In this document: piece by piece, positions 34,461 to 44,307 of the stretch
Position numbering within the stretch: the first letter of the stretch is position 1
Layout: each line of letters starts with the position of its first letter
DNA from: Pseudolysobacter sp964466115
GTDB lineage: Bacteria > Pseudomonadota > Gammaproteobacteria > Xanthomonadales > Rhodanobacteraceae
DNA: 64,000 nucleotides
Assembly (NCBI GenBank): GCA_964466115.1
Contig: CAYXMH010000014.1
Coordinates: 1-64,000, forward strand
Direction: 5' to 3'
Made by a program: the position numbers and the translations under genes
Notes under the pieces: model-generated
Seen by the model: the letters and a program-made list of their open reading frames with translations, nothing else
The model's database searches: none
Told to the model about the DNA's origin: nothing

Positions 34461-36515
34461 ATGAAGTGCAGTAAACCGCTTTATCTGCTGTCGGCATTAT
34501 TTGGGTTGACGCAATCGGTTGCGTGTCTTGCCGACGCGTGCGATTCCAGTCGGGCAATGCCCAACTATCGCACCATCAACGCCGTTCAAGGCCGCGCGGA
34601 TCGCAGCTCGCTCGCTGGGGCCACTGTGCGACTGTGTGGTGTTGTCACCGGAGTGACCGGCCAAGGGTTTTTCATTCAATCCATTGGTGTCGATGATGAT
34701 CGAGACCTAGCCACTTCGGATGGAATGTACATTTACTCGCGCACACCGCCACCCGCCGCCATTCCGGGCAATGTCATGCACGTGGTGGGAACGGTCTCAG
34801 AATATGCCGGCCCAACCGATTCCGCCACCCATCTCGTGATCTACTATGGCCCGCCCGAAACCGAAGTAACCACCACCGCAACCCCCTACATGGTTGGAAC
34901 CGCCCCGGTTGCAGTCGTTCCCTTGGCCACACCGGATCCCGCCGGATCAATCACTCAATTGGAGCGCTACGAAGGCATGCGCGTTTCAATTCCTGAAGTG
35001 CGCGTGGTTCAATCCACCAGCGCATCGATCAATCCGCTGACCGGAATGCCAAACAACCTGTCTGGCTCGTTCTATGCCGTTTTTGCCGGTGTTGCCGATC
35101 CGCATCGTGAGGCGGGTTTGCTCGCGGGCACTGAAATAGAAGCTACCGTAAGAGCGACGCGACCATCAGTAACCGATCTCCCACGTTACGATGGCAACCC
35201 AGAAGCGTTTCGTGTGGTAACCGGTCCTTCCTATGGATTGAGTTCAAGCCCCATGCGTCTGGATTTCCGCGTCGGTCAAACCTTGAGTAATGTCACCGGT
35301 ATTGTCCATATGGATGCCGGCGAATATTCGCTATTGCTCGACCATGCCGATGTAGGTGCGATGCCGGGTGAAGCTGCGCCAATACGCCTGCCACGAGAAG
35401 ATAAAAACAGCAAAATCTATTCACGCGAGCTAACCATTGCAACGATGAATCTGGAGAATTTCTCCGATGATGTTGATGATCCAACCGGTGAGGAGATCGT
35501 GCGCGGCAGTGCGCTTTATCAAGACCGTCTCGATAAAACCGCCAACACTATTTTAAACGGCTTGCATGGCCCAGACATTATCGTGATGCAGGAAATCGAA
35601 AATGCTGCCGTGGCACGAACGATCTCGGATCGGGTATTTATGCTAAGTGGAAAGTCATTGCACTACAGCGTGGTGTTTCGTGGTCATGGTCTGGATTCGA
35701 GCGGTGCTCCTATCCTCGATCGCTATCGCCAACATATCGCTATGTTGGTCAAAGATGGCACGGTCCAATTTAATGACGCCACCGATGTCGACCTCATTGG
35801 GGCTGACGCTACCTACTCTTTACCCGATGGCACCACGCCGCTGATCTTCGATCGCCCGCCGCTGCGTCTACGCGCAAAACTTCAACCGGGCTATATGGAC
35901 GGCACTGCAAGCCCGTGGTTCGACCCACTGCCGATTACAGTAGTTGGCGTACATATGAAAGCGTTTATCAATTCCGATCGAAATAACGCTACGGGTGAGG
36001 CAGTACGCATCAAACGCAAAGCGGGAGCGGAGTATTTGGCCAAGGCATTGTGGAACGATCATATGATTATCGGTGCGGAACGCTTTTACCGACCGATGGT
36101 AGTAGCGGGCGACTTTAATGCACTGGATGTCACCGATGGTCTCTACGACGTAGTTGGCGCGATTCGCCTGCAAGCAGGTCCAAGTTGGCAACCGGTTTCA
36201 CCGGAAATCTCACCGACTGCTCCACCAGGCAGCCCAGCTGACTCCGGTATGGCCGCTTGGGCGGGATACTTGACCGATATAGCATCAAAAACGAATCAAT
36301 ACAGCTATATTCACGCGGGCAGCCGCCAGTTGCTCGATCATGTGCTGACCGACCACGTATTGAACTATTGCACCGATTTGGACAGCCAGGCCTATCACAT
36401 TAGCACCACTTATCCAGCTGCCACTCGCGTTTCCGATCACGATCCACTCGTGCTGTACATCAAGCAATTTGAACGCGGGAGAGGTTGCGACTTTCCCTAC
36501 CTTTTGAGCTTCTAA
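34461..36515 (+). CDS. Exported nuclease, endonuclease/exonuclease/phosphatase family (ExeM/NucH-like)
   Basis: 684 residues from the ATG at 34461, chosen because AGGAG lies 8 nt upstream and a signal peptide follows (MKCSKPLYLLSALFGLTQSVACLA). A further in-frame start at 34380 lacks this. Residues ~40-310 form OB-like/lamin-tail-type N-terminal modules (AGATVRLCGVVTGVTGQGFFIQ), as in ExeM extracellular DNases. The catalytic domain (~330-680) has ATMNLENFSD, IIVMQEIEN, VVGVHMKAF, VVAGDFNALD and VSDHDPLVLY, the metal-binding and catalytic set of DNase I-like enzymes. The likely role is breaking down extracellular DNA for nutrients or in biofilms. Confidence 0.9.
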   Translation: MKCSKPLYLLSALFGLTQSVACLADACDSSRAMPNYRTINAVQGRADRSSLAGATVRLCGVVTGVTGQGFFIQSIGVDDDRDLATSDGMYIYSRTPPPAAIPGNVMHVVGTVSEYAGPTDSATHLVIYYGPPETEVTTTATPYMVGTAPVAVVPLATPDPAGSITQLERYEGMRVSIPEVRVVQSTSASINPLTGMPNNLSGSFYAVFAGVADPHREAGLLAGTEIEATVRATRPSVTDLPRYDGNPEAFRVVTGPSYGLSSSPMRLDFRVGQTLSNVTGIVHMDAGEYSLLLDHADVGAMPGEAAPIRLPREDKNSKIYSRELTIATMNLENFSDDVDDPTGEEIVRGSALYQDRLDKTANTILNGLHGPDIIVMQEIENAAVARTISDRVFMLSGKSLHYSVVFRGHGLDSSGAPILDRYRQHIAMLVKDGTVQFNDATDVDLIGADATYSLPDGTTPLIFDRPPLRLRAKLQPGYMDGTASPWFDPLPITVVGVHMKAFINSDRNNATGEAVRIKRKAGAEYLAKALWNDHMIIGAERFYRPMVVAGDFNALDVTDGLYDVVGAIRLQAGPSWQPVSPEISPTAPPGSPADSGMAAWAGYLTDIASKTNQYSYIHAGSRQLLDHVLTDHVLNYCTDLDSQAYHISTTYPAATRVSDHDPLVLYIKQFERGRGCDFPYLLSF

Positions 36516-36573
36516 AAGCGCGTTAGTTGGCATTCGCGTCATCTTTTCCACGAAGATGGCGCGCGATGTCGAG

Positions 36574-37344
36574 TTAGGATCGGCTTGCCACGTTAAGTGC
36601 GTTGATCTCATCTACCTTAAGAAACCGCCATTGCCCTTTCGCCAACTCACCGAGTTGCAGCGGCCCAACCGCAACCCGTATCAAACGCAAAACGGCAATA
36701 TCAAACGCCGCCAATAAACGGCGGATATGACGATTCTTGCCCTCGTTCAACACGATTTCCAACCAACCGTTTTTTTCACCTTGCCGTAACAGGCGAACGT
36801 CCTTGACGCGCAGCATCTCACCCGCATCGTCAACGCCAGTCCGCAAACGATCAAGCAAGACCGTATCAATCAATCCGGTTACTTGCACATGATAGGTTTT
36901 ATCGATGGCCGTTTTCGGCTCCAACAGCGCGGCGGCCCAAGCGGTGTCGTTGGTAAACAAGAGCAAACCTTCGCTCGCTTTATCCAAACGTCCTACCGGG
37001 GCGATCCAGGGTAGCCGTGCTGTTTGCAACAAGCTATATACCGTATCGCGATCACGCTCATCGGCAGCGGTAGTGACCACACCACGCGGTTTGTTCAGCA
37101 TGAGGTAAATCGGTTTTGCAGCCCCGAGCATTTCGCCATTGAGCTCAATGCGATCGCGCACGCTATCTACGGGGTGCTCCGGATCGCGTATCGTTTTGCC
37201 GTTGACGCGAACGTGGCCTGCAACGACAAAATCGGCGGCGCGGGTTCTCGAACAAATCCCTAGTTTCGACAATACGCGTGCAATGCCGTGGCGTGGCGCT
37301 TGGCCTTTGTTTGCAGGTGGCAAACGAGCGGGTCGTTTATTCAC
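36574..37344 (-). CDS. RsuA/RluB/RluE-family pseudouridine synthase
   Basis: 256 residues. An S4 RNA-binding domain (about 20-75, RVLSKLGICSRTRAADFV) is followed by the synthase domain with PVGRLDKASEGLLLFTND, where the Asp of GRLD is the catalytic residue, then KTYHVQVTG and EGKNRHIRRLLAAF. Members modify 16S (RsuA) or 23S (RluB, RluE, RluF) rRNA; the S4 domain fits RluB or RluF more than RluE, but the target is not certain. The start is GTG at 37344 with a cramped AGGA, so it may be weakly translated or begin elsewhere. Confidence 0.88.
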   Translation of the reverse strand: MNKRPARLPPANKGQAPRHGIARVLSKLGICSRTRAADFVVAGHVRVNGKTIRDPEHPVDSVRDRIELNGEMLGAAKPIYLMLNKPRGVVTTAADERDRDTVYSLLQTARLPWIAPVGRLDKASEGLLLFTNDTAWAAALLEPKTAIDKTYHVQVTGLIDTVLLDRLRTGVDDAGEMLRVKDVRLLRQGEKNGWLEIVLNEGKNRHIRRLLAAFDIAVLRLIRVAVGPLQLGELAKGQWRFLKVDEINALNVASRS

Positions 37345-37363
37345 ATCCTATCTTACTATCAAT

Positions 37364-37395
37364 CAAAAAAAGCCCGGCATCAGCCGGGCTTTTTA
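37364..37395 (-). terminator. Rho-independent terminator after ompA
   Basis: On the minus strand AAAAGCCCGGC tgat GCCGGGCTTTTTTT forms a strong GC stem followed by seven T. It lies 24 bp past the ompA stop, upstream of the pseudouridine synthase gene. Confidence 0.92.
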
Positions 37396-37418
37396 TTCTA
37401 CTTCAACAAGCGTAACGG

Positions 37419-38543
37419 TTATTGGTTTTCGACTTGCAATTCCGTACGGCGATTGCGTTGACGGCCTTCTTTCGTATCGTTTGTGTCGATCGGTTTAGAC
37501 TCGCCAAAACCTTTCGGCCCATCCAAACGGCTGGCCGAAACACCGTGCGAGGTTAGGTAATCGTACACAATTTTGGCGCGGCGTTCGCTGAGCTTTTGGT
37601 TGTACGCATCCGTTCCCACCGAGTCGGTATGGCCATCCACCTCGACATGGATATTCGGATAACGCTTTAACGTATCCACAGCTTGGTCAAGAATCGACAA
37701 CGATTCGGAAGTCGGCTCTTTCAGCGACGGGCCGATGTCTTTCTCGCCCGCTTTCGGACGATCGAATTTGAAGTTCACCCCGCGCAGATCAATGACCACC
37801 TTTTGCGGACAGCCGTCCGGCCCTACGATGGTTCCAGCGGAAGTGCCGGGGCATTTGTCGTCGCAATCGTTAACGCCGTCGTGATCGCTGTCTTTGCTAT
37901 GGCAATCGGACGGGGCTGGGGTTACCGGAGTCGCTGGCTTGCTGTCGGGTTTTCTCGGGGCTGAGCCGGCATCGCCAAGCGCCACGGTCAGTCCAACTCC
38001 TAACATCCAGTCACCAAAATGGTCTTCATGAATGAATGGTGAGTAGGTCTTATAGGTATCGCTGTCGAAATCGTAGCGATAGGTGAGCTCGGTACGGAAC
38101 CGAACATTGTCGGTCAGCGCTTTTTGCAGACCGATGCCAGCTTGGAACATCGCACCCACGTCGGCTTTCCCAGCGGTGGTGTCGTGATAATCCGCACCCA
38201 CGCCCGCCGTAATATACGGCTGCCAGGAATCGGGCTCCATAAAATACCAGCGCGCACTTAAGCCAAGCACGGTATTGGCAAAATTGCCGGCTCCATGCAG
38301 CTCATTAGCAAATTTGCGCGTGGTGCGATCGACAAACACGTCAACGCTGGCGCGCGAGTTGATGTAAGTGCCGATGCCAATCATTCCCAGTACGCCACCG
38401 CTGGTGGTTTCACGCCCGTCGTCGTTATGAACGGCGGCAAGACCGGTGGTGAAGTACCAGCGGTTATCAAAGTCTTCTGCGTGCGCCACGGCCATGCTGG
38501 CCAGACTTAAAGCGGATAGCGCTAACGATTTCTTAAATTTCAT
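37419..38543 (-). CDS. OmpA-family outer-membrane protein with TSP3-like calcium repeat
   Basis: 374 residues. A signal peptide (about 1-22, ending AVAHA) leads to an N-terminal beta-barrel (about 25-190; alternating strands such as NRWYFTTGLAAVHND and FRTELTYRYDFDSD). A Pro-rich linker follows, then a thrombospondin type-3 calcium motif (about 213-233, DSDHDGVNDCDDKCPGT) and a C-terminal OmpA peptidoglycan-binding domain (about 255-370, VEVDGHTDSVGTDAYNQKLSERRA). It ties the outer membrane to the cell wall. GAGGAG lies 7 nt before the ATG, and a terminator follows. It matches the OprF/OmpA group of gammaproteobacteria. Confidence 0.95.
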   Translation of the reverse strand: MKFKKSLALSALSLASMAVAHAEDFDNRWYFTTGLAAVHNDDGRETTSGGVLGMIGIGTYINSRASVDVFVDRTTRKFANELHGAGNFANTVLGLSARWYFMEPDSWQPYITAGVGADYHDTTAGKADVGAMFQAGIGLQKALTDNVRFRTELTYRYDFDSDTYKTYSPFIHEDHFGDWMLGVGLTVALGDAGSAPRKPDSKPATPVTPAPSDCHSKDSDHDGVNDCDDKCPGTSAGTIVGPDGCPQKVVIDLRGVNFKFDRPKAGEKDIGPSLKEPTSESLSILDQAVDTLKRYPNIHVEVDGHTDSVGTDAYNQKLSERRAKIVYDYLTSHGVSASRLDGPKGFGESKPIDTNDTKEGRQRNRRTELQVENQ

Positions 38544-38730
38544 CGGGATCTCCTCAAATTGCTAATTATTAATCGCACCCATCGCACGTACCGAAGCACG
38601 CGAACAGACTCTGTTCTAAGCGCTGTTGCGCAGCGCACACGTTAACAAAATGTTAGTGTTTTTGCACGAAACTATAAAATATTTAATAAAATCAATTATT
38701 TAATTTAAATTATGGCTTGCGACAACGGCT

Positions 38731-40179
38731 TTAAAGGACAAACATATCCATCAATTGATGAATTGGCGTGGCTAAAAAGCGTCCCTCATCGCGCGACAAT
38801 TCCAAGATTTGTTCGGTACGACGACGGGATAAATGTTGGGCCAACGCAGCCTCAAACTTGCTGAGCAAGACCGGTATTCCCTCCGCGCGACGCAAGCGAT
38901 GGCCAATCGGGAAATCGATGGAAACCTTGTCGGTCTGGCTACCATCGTTAAAGAACACTTGCAACGCGTTGCCGATATAGCGTTTTTGCGGATCAAAATA
39001 GTCTTTGGTGAACTGCGGGTTTTCACGGACTTCCATCTTGGCGCGCAGCGCATCCACGCGAGGATCGTGAGCAACCGCATCCTCGTAGTCATCCGCCGTT
39101 AGCCGCCCGTGGATCAAGGGGATGGCCACCATATACTGAATGCAATGATCGCGATCGGCCGGGTTCGCCAGCTCGCCGGTTTTATCGATAATGCGCACGC
39201 CGGCTTCCTGCGTTTCAATAACGATTTTAGAAATTTGGTCAAGCTTCGCGGATACCTGCGGGTGCAAGCGCATGGCGCATTCAACGGCGGTTTGGGCATG
39301 GAATTCGGCTGGGAACGAAATTTTGAATAACACATTCTCCATCACATACGAACCGAACGGGCGTTCAAATTCAAACGCTTTGCCCTTAAACAGCACATCG
39401 TAAAAACCCCAGGTTTTGGCGGTTAATGCGGAGGGGTAGCCAATAACGCCTTTAACGGCATTTAATGCGTGGATCACCGCTCGGCGGCAGGCATCACCGG
39501 CGGCCCAGCTCTTGCGCGGACCGGCATTCGGTGCATGCCGATAGGTGCGCAATGCGCCGCCATCAATCCATGAATTCGATACGGCATTAACCACATCATC
39601 GAACGATCCGCCCAACATGGCGGTGGTCACCGCGGTGGAAGCCAATCGCACCAAAATCACATGGTCAAGCCCGACTCGGTTGAAACTGTTTTTCAAGGCA
39701 TAGCAGCCTTGAATCTCGTGCGCCTTGATCGCCGCGGTCAATACGTCCTTTACTAAGATCGGCGCTTTGTTTTCCCGAGTATTTTTTCTCGAAAGATAAT
39801 CGGCCACGGCAAGAATGGCGCCAAGATTGTCGGATGGGTGTCCCCATTCGGCGGCAAGCCAAGTATCGTTGAAATCCAACCAGCGAATCTGTGCACCGAT
39901 ATTGAATGCCGCCTGCACCGGATCGAGCTCAAAACTCGTCCCCGGAACACGCGCGCCACCCGGTAAATTGGCACCGGGAACCAGCGGCCCCAAATGTTTC
40001 ACGCACTCCGGAAATTTCATCGCCAGCATTGCGCAACCCAATGAATCCATCAACATATACCGCGCCGTTGCATAGGCTTCGGTCGAGTCGATTGAGTATT
40101 CGGTAACATAGCGCGCGATATCCACCAAAGCCTGGTCGGGCGCGGGGCGCTTGGCGGAACGGATATCATGGTGGCTCAT
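38731..40179 (-). CDS. prpD: 2-methylcitrate dehydratase PrpD
   Basis: MmgE/PrpD-family enzyme that dehydrates 2-methylcitrate in the methylcitrate cycle of propionyl-CoA breakdown. Recognised by LMDSLGCAMLAM, LDFNDTWLAAEWGHPSDNLGAILAVADYL, FNRVGLDHVILVRLASTAV, HAPNAGPRKSWAAGDA and KISFPAEFHAQTAVE. The start at 40179 (MSHHDIRSAK) gives 482 residues, near the E. coli 483, with AGGAG 7 nt upstream; an ATG at 40209 is rejected. It is separated from prpC by gst and fadH on the other strand. No acnD/prpF is seen. Confidence 0.96.
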   Translation of the reverse strand: MSHHDIRSAKRPAPDQALVDIARYVTEYSIDSTEAYATARYMLMDSLGCAMLAMKFPECVKHLGPLVPGANLPGGARVPGTSFELDPVQAAFNIGAQIRWLDFNDTWLAAEWGHPSDNLGAILAVADYLSRKNTRENKAPILVKDVLTAAIKAHEIQGCYALKNSFNRVGLDHVILVRLASTAVTTAMLGGSFDDVVNAVSNSWIDGGALRTYRHAPNAGPRKSWAAGDACRRAVIHALNAVKGVIGYPSALTAKTWGFYDVLFKGKAFEFERPFGSYVMENVLFKISFPAEFHAQTAVECAMRLHPQVSAKLDQISKIVIETQEAGVRIIDKTGELANPADRDHCIQYMVAIPLIHGRLTADDYEDAVAHDPRVDALRAKMEVRENPQFTKDYFDPQKRYIGNALQVFFNDGSQTDKVSIDFPIGHRLRRAEGIPVLLSKFEAALAQHLSRRRTEQILELSRDEGRFLATPIHQLMDMFVL

Positions 40180-40362
40180 GGGTTCTCCTGTAGGTGTCTG
40201 CTGCAGCATCGCGAAGCTGGGCGCGCATTTTGCCAGAACTCCTGTCCTAAAGGAGCCTGACCTTACAGAAATTCACATCATTACGCCTTACAATCGGCCC
40301 TTGTTCTCATGCAGCGCCGTAGCAGCGGCAATGCTCAATCCCAATCCACTGAAGGATTCGCT

Positions 40363-40980
40363 ATGAAATTGTTTTATATGCCTGGCGCTTGTTCACTTGC
40401 ACCGCACATCGTTCTGGAATGGATCGGTGCACCGTATGAAGCGATCAAGCTTACCCACGAAGACACAAAGAAATCGGAATACCTTAAGTTGACCCCGGCC
40501 GGTGCCGTGCCGTTGCTGCAAGAATCCGATGGCTGGGTACTAACGGAAAACCCCGCCATCTTAAGTTTTTTGGCTGAAACCCATCCCAAAGCAAAGCTGG
40601 GTCCAGACGATGCGCCGCGAGCGCGCGCCGAATTCAATTATTGGTTGTCGCACTTCGCCAGTGATGTGCACAAAAGCTTTGTTCCGATTTTTGGGCCGCA
40701 ACGGTTTGGTGTCGCCGAAGATCAATACGACAAATTGCGCCAAGCGGCGGTCGAGAAAGTTCGCGTATTGATGGGGCGGATCGACGCGCGAATGGCCAAC
40801 AAAGACCATCTGATTGCCAATCGCCGCAGCGTGCTGGACGCTTATCTGTTCGTGTTCTTGCGCTGGGTGGATAAAAAAGCCGGCGGGCTGGATGCGTTCC
40901 CCAACCTCAAGCGTTTCGCGCAACGCATGAAAGACGATCCTGCCGTTCAAAACGTGATGCAAGTGGAAGGACTGTCGTAG
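40363..40980 (+). CDS. Glutathione S-transferase (beta-class-like)
   Basis: 205 residues from the ATG at 40363 (MKLFYMPGACSLAPHIVLEW), with AAGGA upstream; the open frame from 40309 adds an unlikely 18. The N-terminal thioredoxin-like domain has the PGACSLAPH motif with the Cys of beta-class GSTs and the glutathione loop TPAGAVPLLQ...LTENPAILSFLAE. The C-terminal helical domain includes SVLDAYLFVFLRW. It probably conjugates or reduces electrophiles; the substrate is unknown. It lies 27 bp before fadH and may share its transcript. Confidence 0.93.
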   Translation: MKLFYMPGACSLAPHIVLEWIGAPYEAIKLTHEDTKKSEYLKLTPAGAVPLLQESDGWVLTENPAILSFLAETHPKAKLGPDDAPRARAEFNYWLSHFASDVHKSFVPIFGPQRFGVAEDQYDKLRQAAVEKVRVLMGRIDARMANKDHLIANRRSVLDAYLFVFLRWVDKKAGGLDAFPNLKRFAQRMKDDPAVQNVMQVEGLS

Positions 40981-41007
40981 CAATCGCTGACGGCTGCGAG
41001 CGCAATC

Positions 41008-43032
41008 GTGCTATACCCGCATTTACTCGCTCCTCTCGATCTTGGGTTCGTCACTTTGCCCAATCGAGTGCTGATGGGCTCGATGCACACCGGTTTGGAG
41101 GATCGCGCCAAGGATTATGGCAAATTGGCCGCTTATTTTGCCGAGCGTGCACGCGGCGGCGTTGGGTTGATCGTCACTGGCGGCATCGCTCCGAACATCA
41201 CGGGTTGGCTAACGCCGTTCGCATCGCGCATGAGTTTTCCGTGGCACACGCGTCGGCATCGCTTGGTTACCGAAGCCGTGCACAATGAGGGCGGGCGAAT
41301 CTGCATGCAGATTTTGCACTCGGGGCGTTATGGTTATCACCCGCTGTCGGTCGCGCCTTCGGCCATAAAATCACCGATTACGCCATTCACTCCACGCGCT
41401 TTAAGTGCGCGCGGTGTGGAGCGCCAGATCAAATCGTTTGTTCGCTGCGCACAACTGGCTAAAGACGCGGGCTACGATGGCGTTGAGATCATGGGCTCGG
41501 AAGGCTATCTGATCAACCAGTTTTTGGTCACGCGAACCAATCAGCGCAACGATGCCTGGGGCGGCGCTTACGAAAAGCGCATGCGCTTTGCGGTTGAGAT
41601 CGTGCAACAAACCCGCCAAGCGCTCGGGCACGATTTCATCATTATCTACCGGTTATCGATGCTCGATTTGGTTTCCGATGGATCGAGTTGGGACGAAACT
41701 GTGCTGCTGGCGAAAGCGATCGAGCGCGCTGGCGCAACGTTGATTAATACCGGCATCGGCTGGCATGAGGCGCGCATTCCAACCATCGTCACCAGCGTGC
41801 CGCGCGGCGCATTTACCTGGGTAACGCGCAAGTTGAAAAGCGAAGTGTCGATTCCGTTGATCACGACCAATCGCATCAATATGCCCGATGTTGCCGAACG
41901 AATCCTCAGCGCTGGCGATGCCGATATGGTTTCCATGGCACGACCGTTTCTGGCCGACCCTGAATGGGTGCGCAAGGCGCGCGAACAACGCAGCGATGAG
42001 ATCAATACCTGCATCGCCTGCAACCAGGCTTGTCTTGATCATGTGTTCGTGCGCAAAAAAGCGTCGTGCTTGGTCAATCCGCGCGCCTGCAGCGAAACCG
42101 AACTTAATTACACAAAAACAAAAACCCTCAAGAATATTGCTGTAGTTGGTGCCGGACCCGCGGGCCTTGCCTGCGCCACGGTGTTGGCCGAACGCGGGCA
42201 TCGCGTCACGCTATTCGAAGCAGCCACCGAAATTGGCGGCCAATTCAACATGGCTAAACGGATACCAGGAAAAGAAGAGTTCCATGAAACCTTGCGTTAT
42301 TTCCAGCGCAAGATCGAACTTACGAAAGTCGCGTTAAAACTGAACACCTGCGTTACCACCGACGATTTATTGCGCAGCGGATTCGACGACATCGTTCTCG
42401 CCACCGGTGTTCGCCCGCGCAACCCAAACATTCCCGGAGAGAATCTGCCCAACACATTGAGCTATCTCGACGTACTGCTGCACGGAAAACCGGTTGGAAA
42501 GCGCGTGGCCATCATTGGCGCCGGCGGCATTGGTTTCGATGTCGCGGAATTCTTGGCGCAAACCTCCCCTTCACCAAGCACCGATACCGGGCGCTGGTTG
42601 TCGGAATGGGGCATAGACCCCGCCTTGAATGCGCGCGGCGGTGTTGCGGGCATCCAGGCAAAACCGGAACCGGCCTTGCGTGACATCTATTTGTTACAGC
42701 GTAAGGCCGAAAATTTGGGTAAGCGCCTGGGCAAAACCAGCGGCTGGGTACATCGCTTAACGCTGAAACATAAACAAGTGCAAATGATCAGCGGCGTAAG
42801 CTACGAACGGATCGACGGCACCGGTTTGCACGTCACGATCGACGGCGTAAAAAAAATACTGGCAGTAGACACGATTGTGACCTGTGCCGGCCAAGAATCG
42901 CAGCGCACGCTGTACGACGACTTACGCGCAGCGAATCGATCCGCGCATTTGATTGGGGGTGCGGAGCTGGCATTGGAGCTCGATGCAAAACGCGCGATCG
43001 ATCAAGGATCACGCCTAGCTGCTTCATTGTAG
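41008..43032 (+). CDS. fadH: 2,4-dienoyl-CoA reductase (FadH family, NADPH)
   Basis: 674 residues from a GTG at 41008. The N-terminal OYE-like TIM barrel (about 1-330) has NRVLMGSMHTGLE, QILHSGRYGYH, AGYDGVEIMGSEGYLINQF and SMARPFLADPEW. A 4Fe-4S cysteine cluster follows (CIACNQACLDHVFVRKKASC, about 332-351), then FAD- and NADPH-binding lobes with VVGAGPAGLACATVLAERGH and AIIGAGGIGFDVAEFL. FadH reduces 2,4-dienoyl-CoA so that unsaturated fatty acids can enter beta-oxidation. Length matches E. coli FadH (672). It lies opposite the prp genes, between prpC and prpD. Confidence 0.95.
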   Translation: MLYPHLLAPLDLGFVTLPNRVLMGSMHTGLEDRAKDYGKLAAYFAERARGGVGLIVTGGIAPNITGWLTPFASRMSFPWHTRRHRLVTEAVHNEGGRICMQILHSGRYGYHPLSVAPSAIKSPITPFTPRALSARGVERQIKSFVRCAQLAKDAGYDGVEIMGSEGYLINQFLVTRTNQRNDAWGGAYEKRMRFAVEIVQQTRQALGHDFIIIYRLSMLDLVSDGSSWDETVLLAKAIERAGATLINTGIGWHEARIPTIVTSVPRGAFTWVTRKLKSEVSIPLITTNRINMPDVAERILSAGDADMVSMARPFLADPEWVRKAREQRSDEINTCIACNQACLDHVFVRKKASCLVNPRACSETELNYTKTKTLKNIAVVGAGPAGLACATVLAERGHRVTLFEAATEIGGQFNMAKRIPGKEEFHETLRYFQRKIELTKVALKLNTCVTTDDLLRSGFDDIVLATGVRPRNPNIPGENLPNTLSYLDVLLHGKPVGKRVAIIGAGGIGFDVAEFLAQTSPSPSTDTGRWLSEWGIDPALNARGGVAGIQAKPEPALRDIYLLQRKAENLGKRLGKTSGWVHRLTLKHKQVQMISGVSYERIDGTGLHVTIDGVKKILAVDTIVTCAGQESQRTLYDDLRAANRSAHLIGGAELALELDAKRAIDQGSRLAASL

Positions 43033-43118
43033 GGTGGGCCTTGGCCCACCGTCTTCGATGCGCTTAAAATCAAACCGATTCGAATTACCCAGCGAGTGCG
43101 GTGGCCAAGGCCCACCCG
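43030..43118. repeat. Palindromic repeat GGGTGGGCCTTGGCCCACC, copy A
   Basis: TAGGGTGGGCCTTGGCCCACC (43030-43050) faces GGTGGCCAAGGCCCACCC (43100-43117) across about 50 bp, so each arm is self-complementary and the arms also pair together. It fills the space between convergent fadH and prpC and ends at the prpC stop. A second, tighter copy lies at 46401-46456. Confidence 0.75.
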
Positions 43119-43120
43119 AC

Positions 43121-44272
43121 TCAGCGTTTCTCGATCGCTACATAGGCACGCTCATCGGGACCAATGTAATTGGCGCTCGGACGAATGATTTTCCCGTCCT
43201 GGCGCTGCTCGATCACATGCGCGCTCCAACCGCTGGTGCGCGCGATCACGAATAACGGCGTGAACATCGAGGTCGGCACGCCCATCATGTGATAGCTCGA
43301 AGCCGAATACCAATCGAGATTCGGGAACATCTTTTTTAAGTCCCACATCACCGTTTCAATGCGTTCCGATACATCGAACAAACGCATATTGCCGCCGTCC
43401 TTGCACAGCTTGCGCGATATCTCTTTGATGATTTGATTACGCGGATCGCTGATCGTGTAAACCGGATGTCCGAACCCGATCACGATTTCCTTCGCGGCGA
43501 CGCGCGCGCGGATATCGGTTTCCGCTTCGTCGGCCGAGCGATAGCGCGAAATAATGTCCATCGCCGCTTCGTTCGCACCGCCGTGTTTAGGTCCGCGCAA
43601 AGCGCCGATGGCCCCGGTGATTGCGGAATACATGTCCGAACCGGTGCCTGCAATCACGCGCGCGGTAAACGTGCTGGCATTGAATTCGTGTTCGGCGTAC
43701 AAGGTTAACGATTGATCCAGCGCATGGCTGTGCAAAGCGCTGGCTTTTCTGCCATGCAGCAAGTGTAAGAAGTGCGCCGCGATGCTCTCGTCATCGGTTT
43801 CGCATTCAATGCGCCGGCCGTTGTGCGTCCAATGATACCAATACAAAAGCATCGAACCGAAACTCGCGAGCAAACGATCGGCGATATCGCGCGCGCCGGG
43901 AATGTTGTGGTCGTCCTTTTCCGGCACTACCGTGCCCAAGACCGAACACCCCGTGCGCATCACATCCATGGGATGAGTAGACGCCGGCAACAACTCGAGC
44001 GCGGCCTTAACGGGACTTGGCAACCCGCGCAAGCGCGCCAGTTTCATGCGATACGATTTAAGCTCAATAACCGTCGGCAACTGCCCATGCACCAGCAAAT
44101 ACGCCACTTCTTCAAACGTGGATTTTGATGCTAAATCAAGAATGTCGTACCCACGATAATGCAAATCGTTGCCGCTGCGGCCAACCGAGCACAGCGCCGT
44201 GTTGCCCGCCGCCACACCCGAAAGAGCGACCGATTTTTTTGGTTTTGGCAGATTTTGAGCCACTTCATTCAT
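43121..44272 (-). CDS. prpC: 2-methylcitrate synthase
   Basis: 383 residues of the citrate-synthase family; it condenses propionyl-CoA with oxaloacetate to 2-methylcitrate. The N-terminal SVGRSGNDLHYRGYDILDLA, the RVIAGTGSDMYSAITGAIGALRGPKHGGANE block with an active-site His, the GFGHPVYTISDPR motif and the final YIGPDERAYVAIEKR favour PrpC over GltA. The stop lies at a repeat element. It lies 35 bp after prpB and is likely co-transcribed with it. Confidence 0.96.
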   Translation of the reverse strand: MNEVAQNLPKPKKSVALSGVAAGNTALCSVGRSGNDLHYRGYDILDLASKSTFEEVAYLLVHGQLPTVIELKSYRMKLARLRGLPSPVKAALELLPASTHPMDVMRTGCSVLGTVVPEKDDHNIPGARDIADRLLASFGSMLLYWYHWTHNGRRIECETDDESIAAHFLHLLHGRKASALHSHALDQSLTLYAEHEFNASTFTARVIAGTGSDMYSAITGAIGALRGPKHGGANEAAMDIISRYRSADEAETDIRARVAAKEIVIGFGHPVYTISDPRNQIIKEISRKLCKDGGNMRLFDVSERIETVMWDLKKMFPNLDWYSASSYHMMGVPTSMFTPLFVIARTSGWSAHVIEQRQDGKIIRPSANYIGPDERAYVAIEKR

Positions 44273-44307
44273 GATGAAATCCCTTAAAGTGTTCTTTAAC
44301 TTTTACG

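Noticed and set aside
38731..40179. prpD as a broader MmgE/immune-responsive decarboxylase homolog
   Set aside because: Length and motifs fit PrpD closely, and prpB and prpC lie nearby, so the specific call is preferred.
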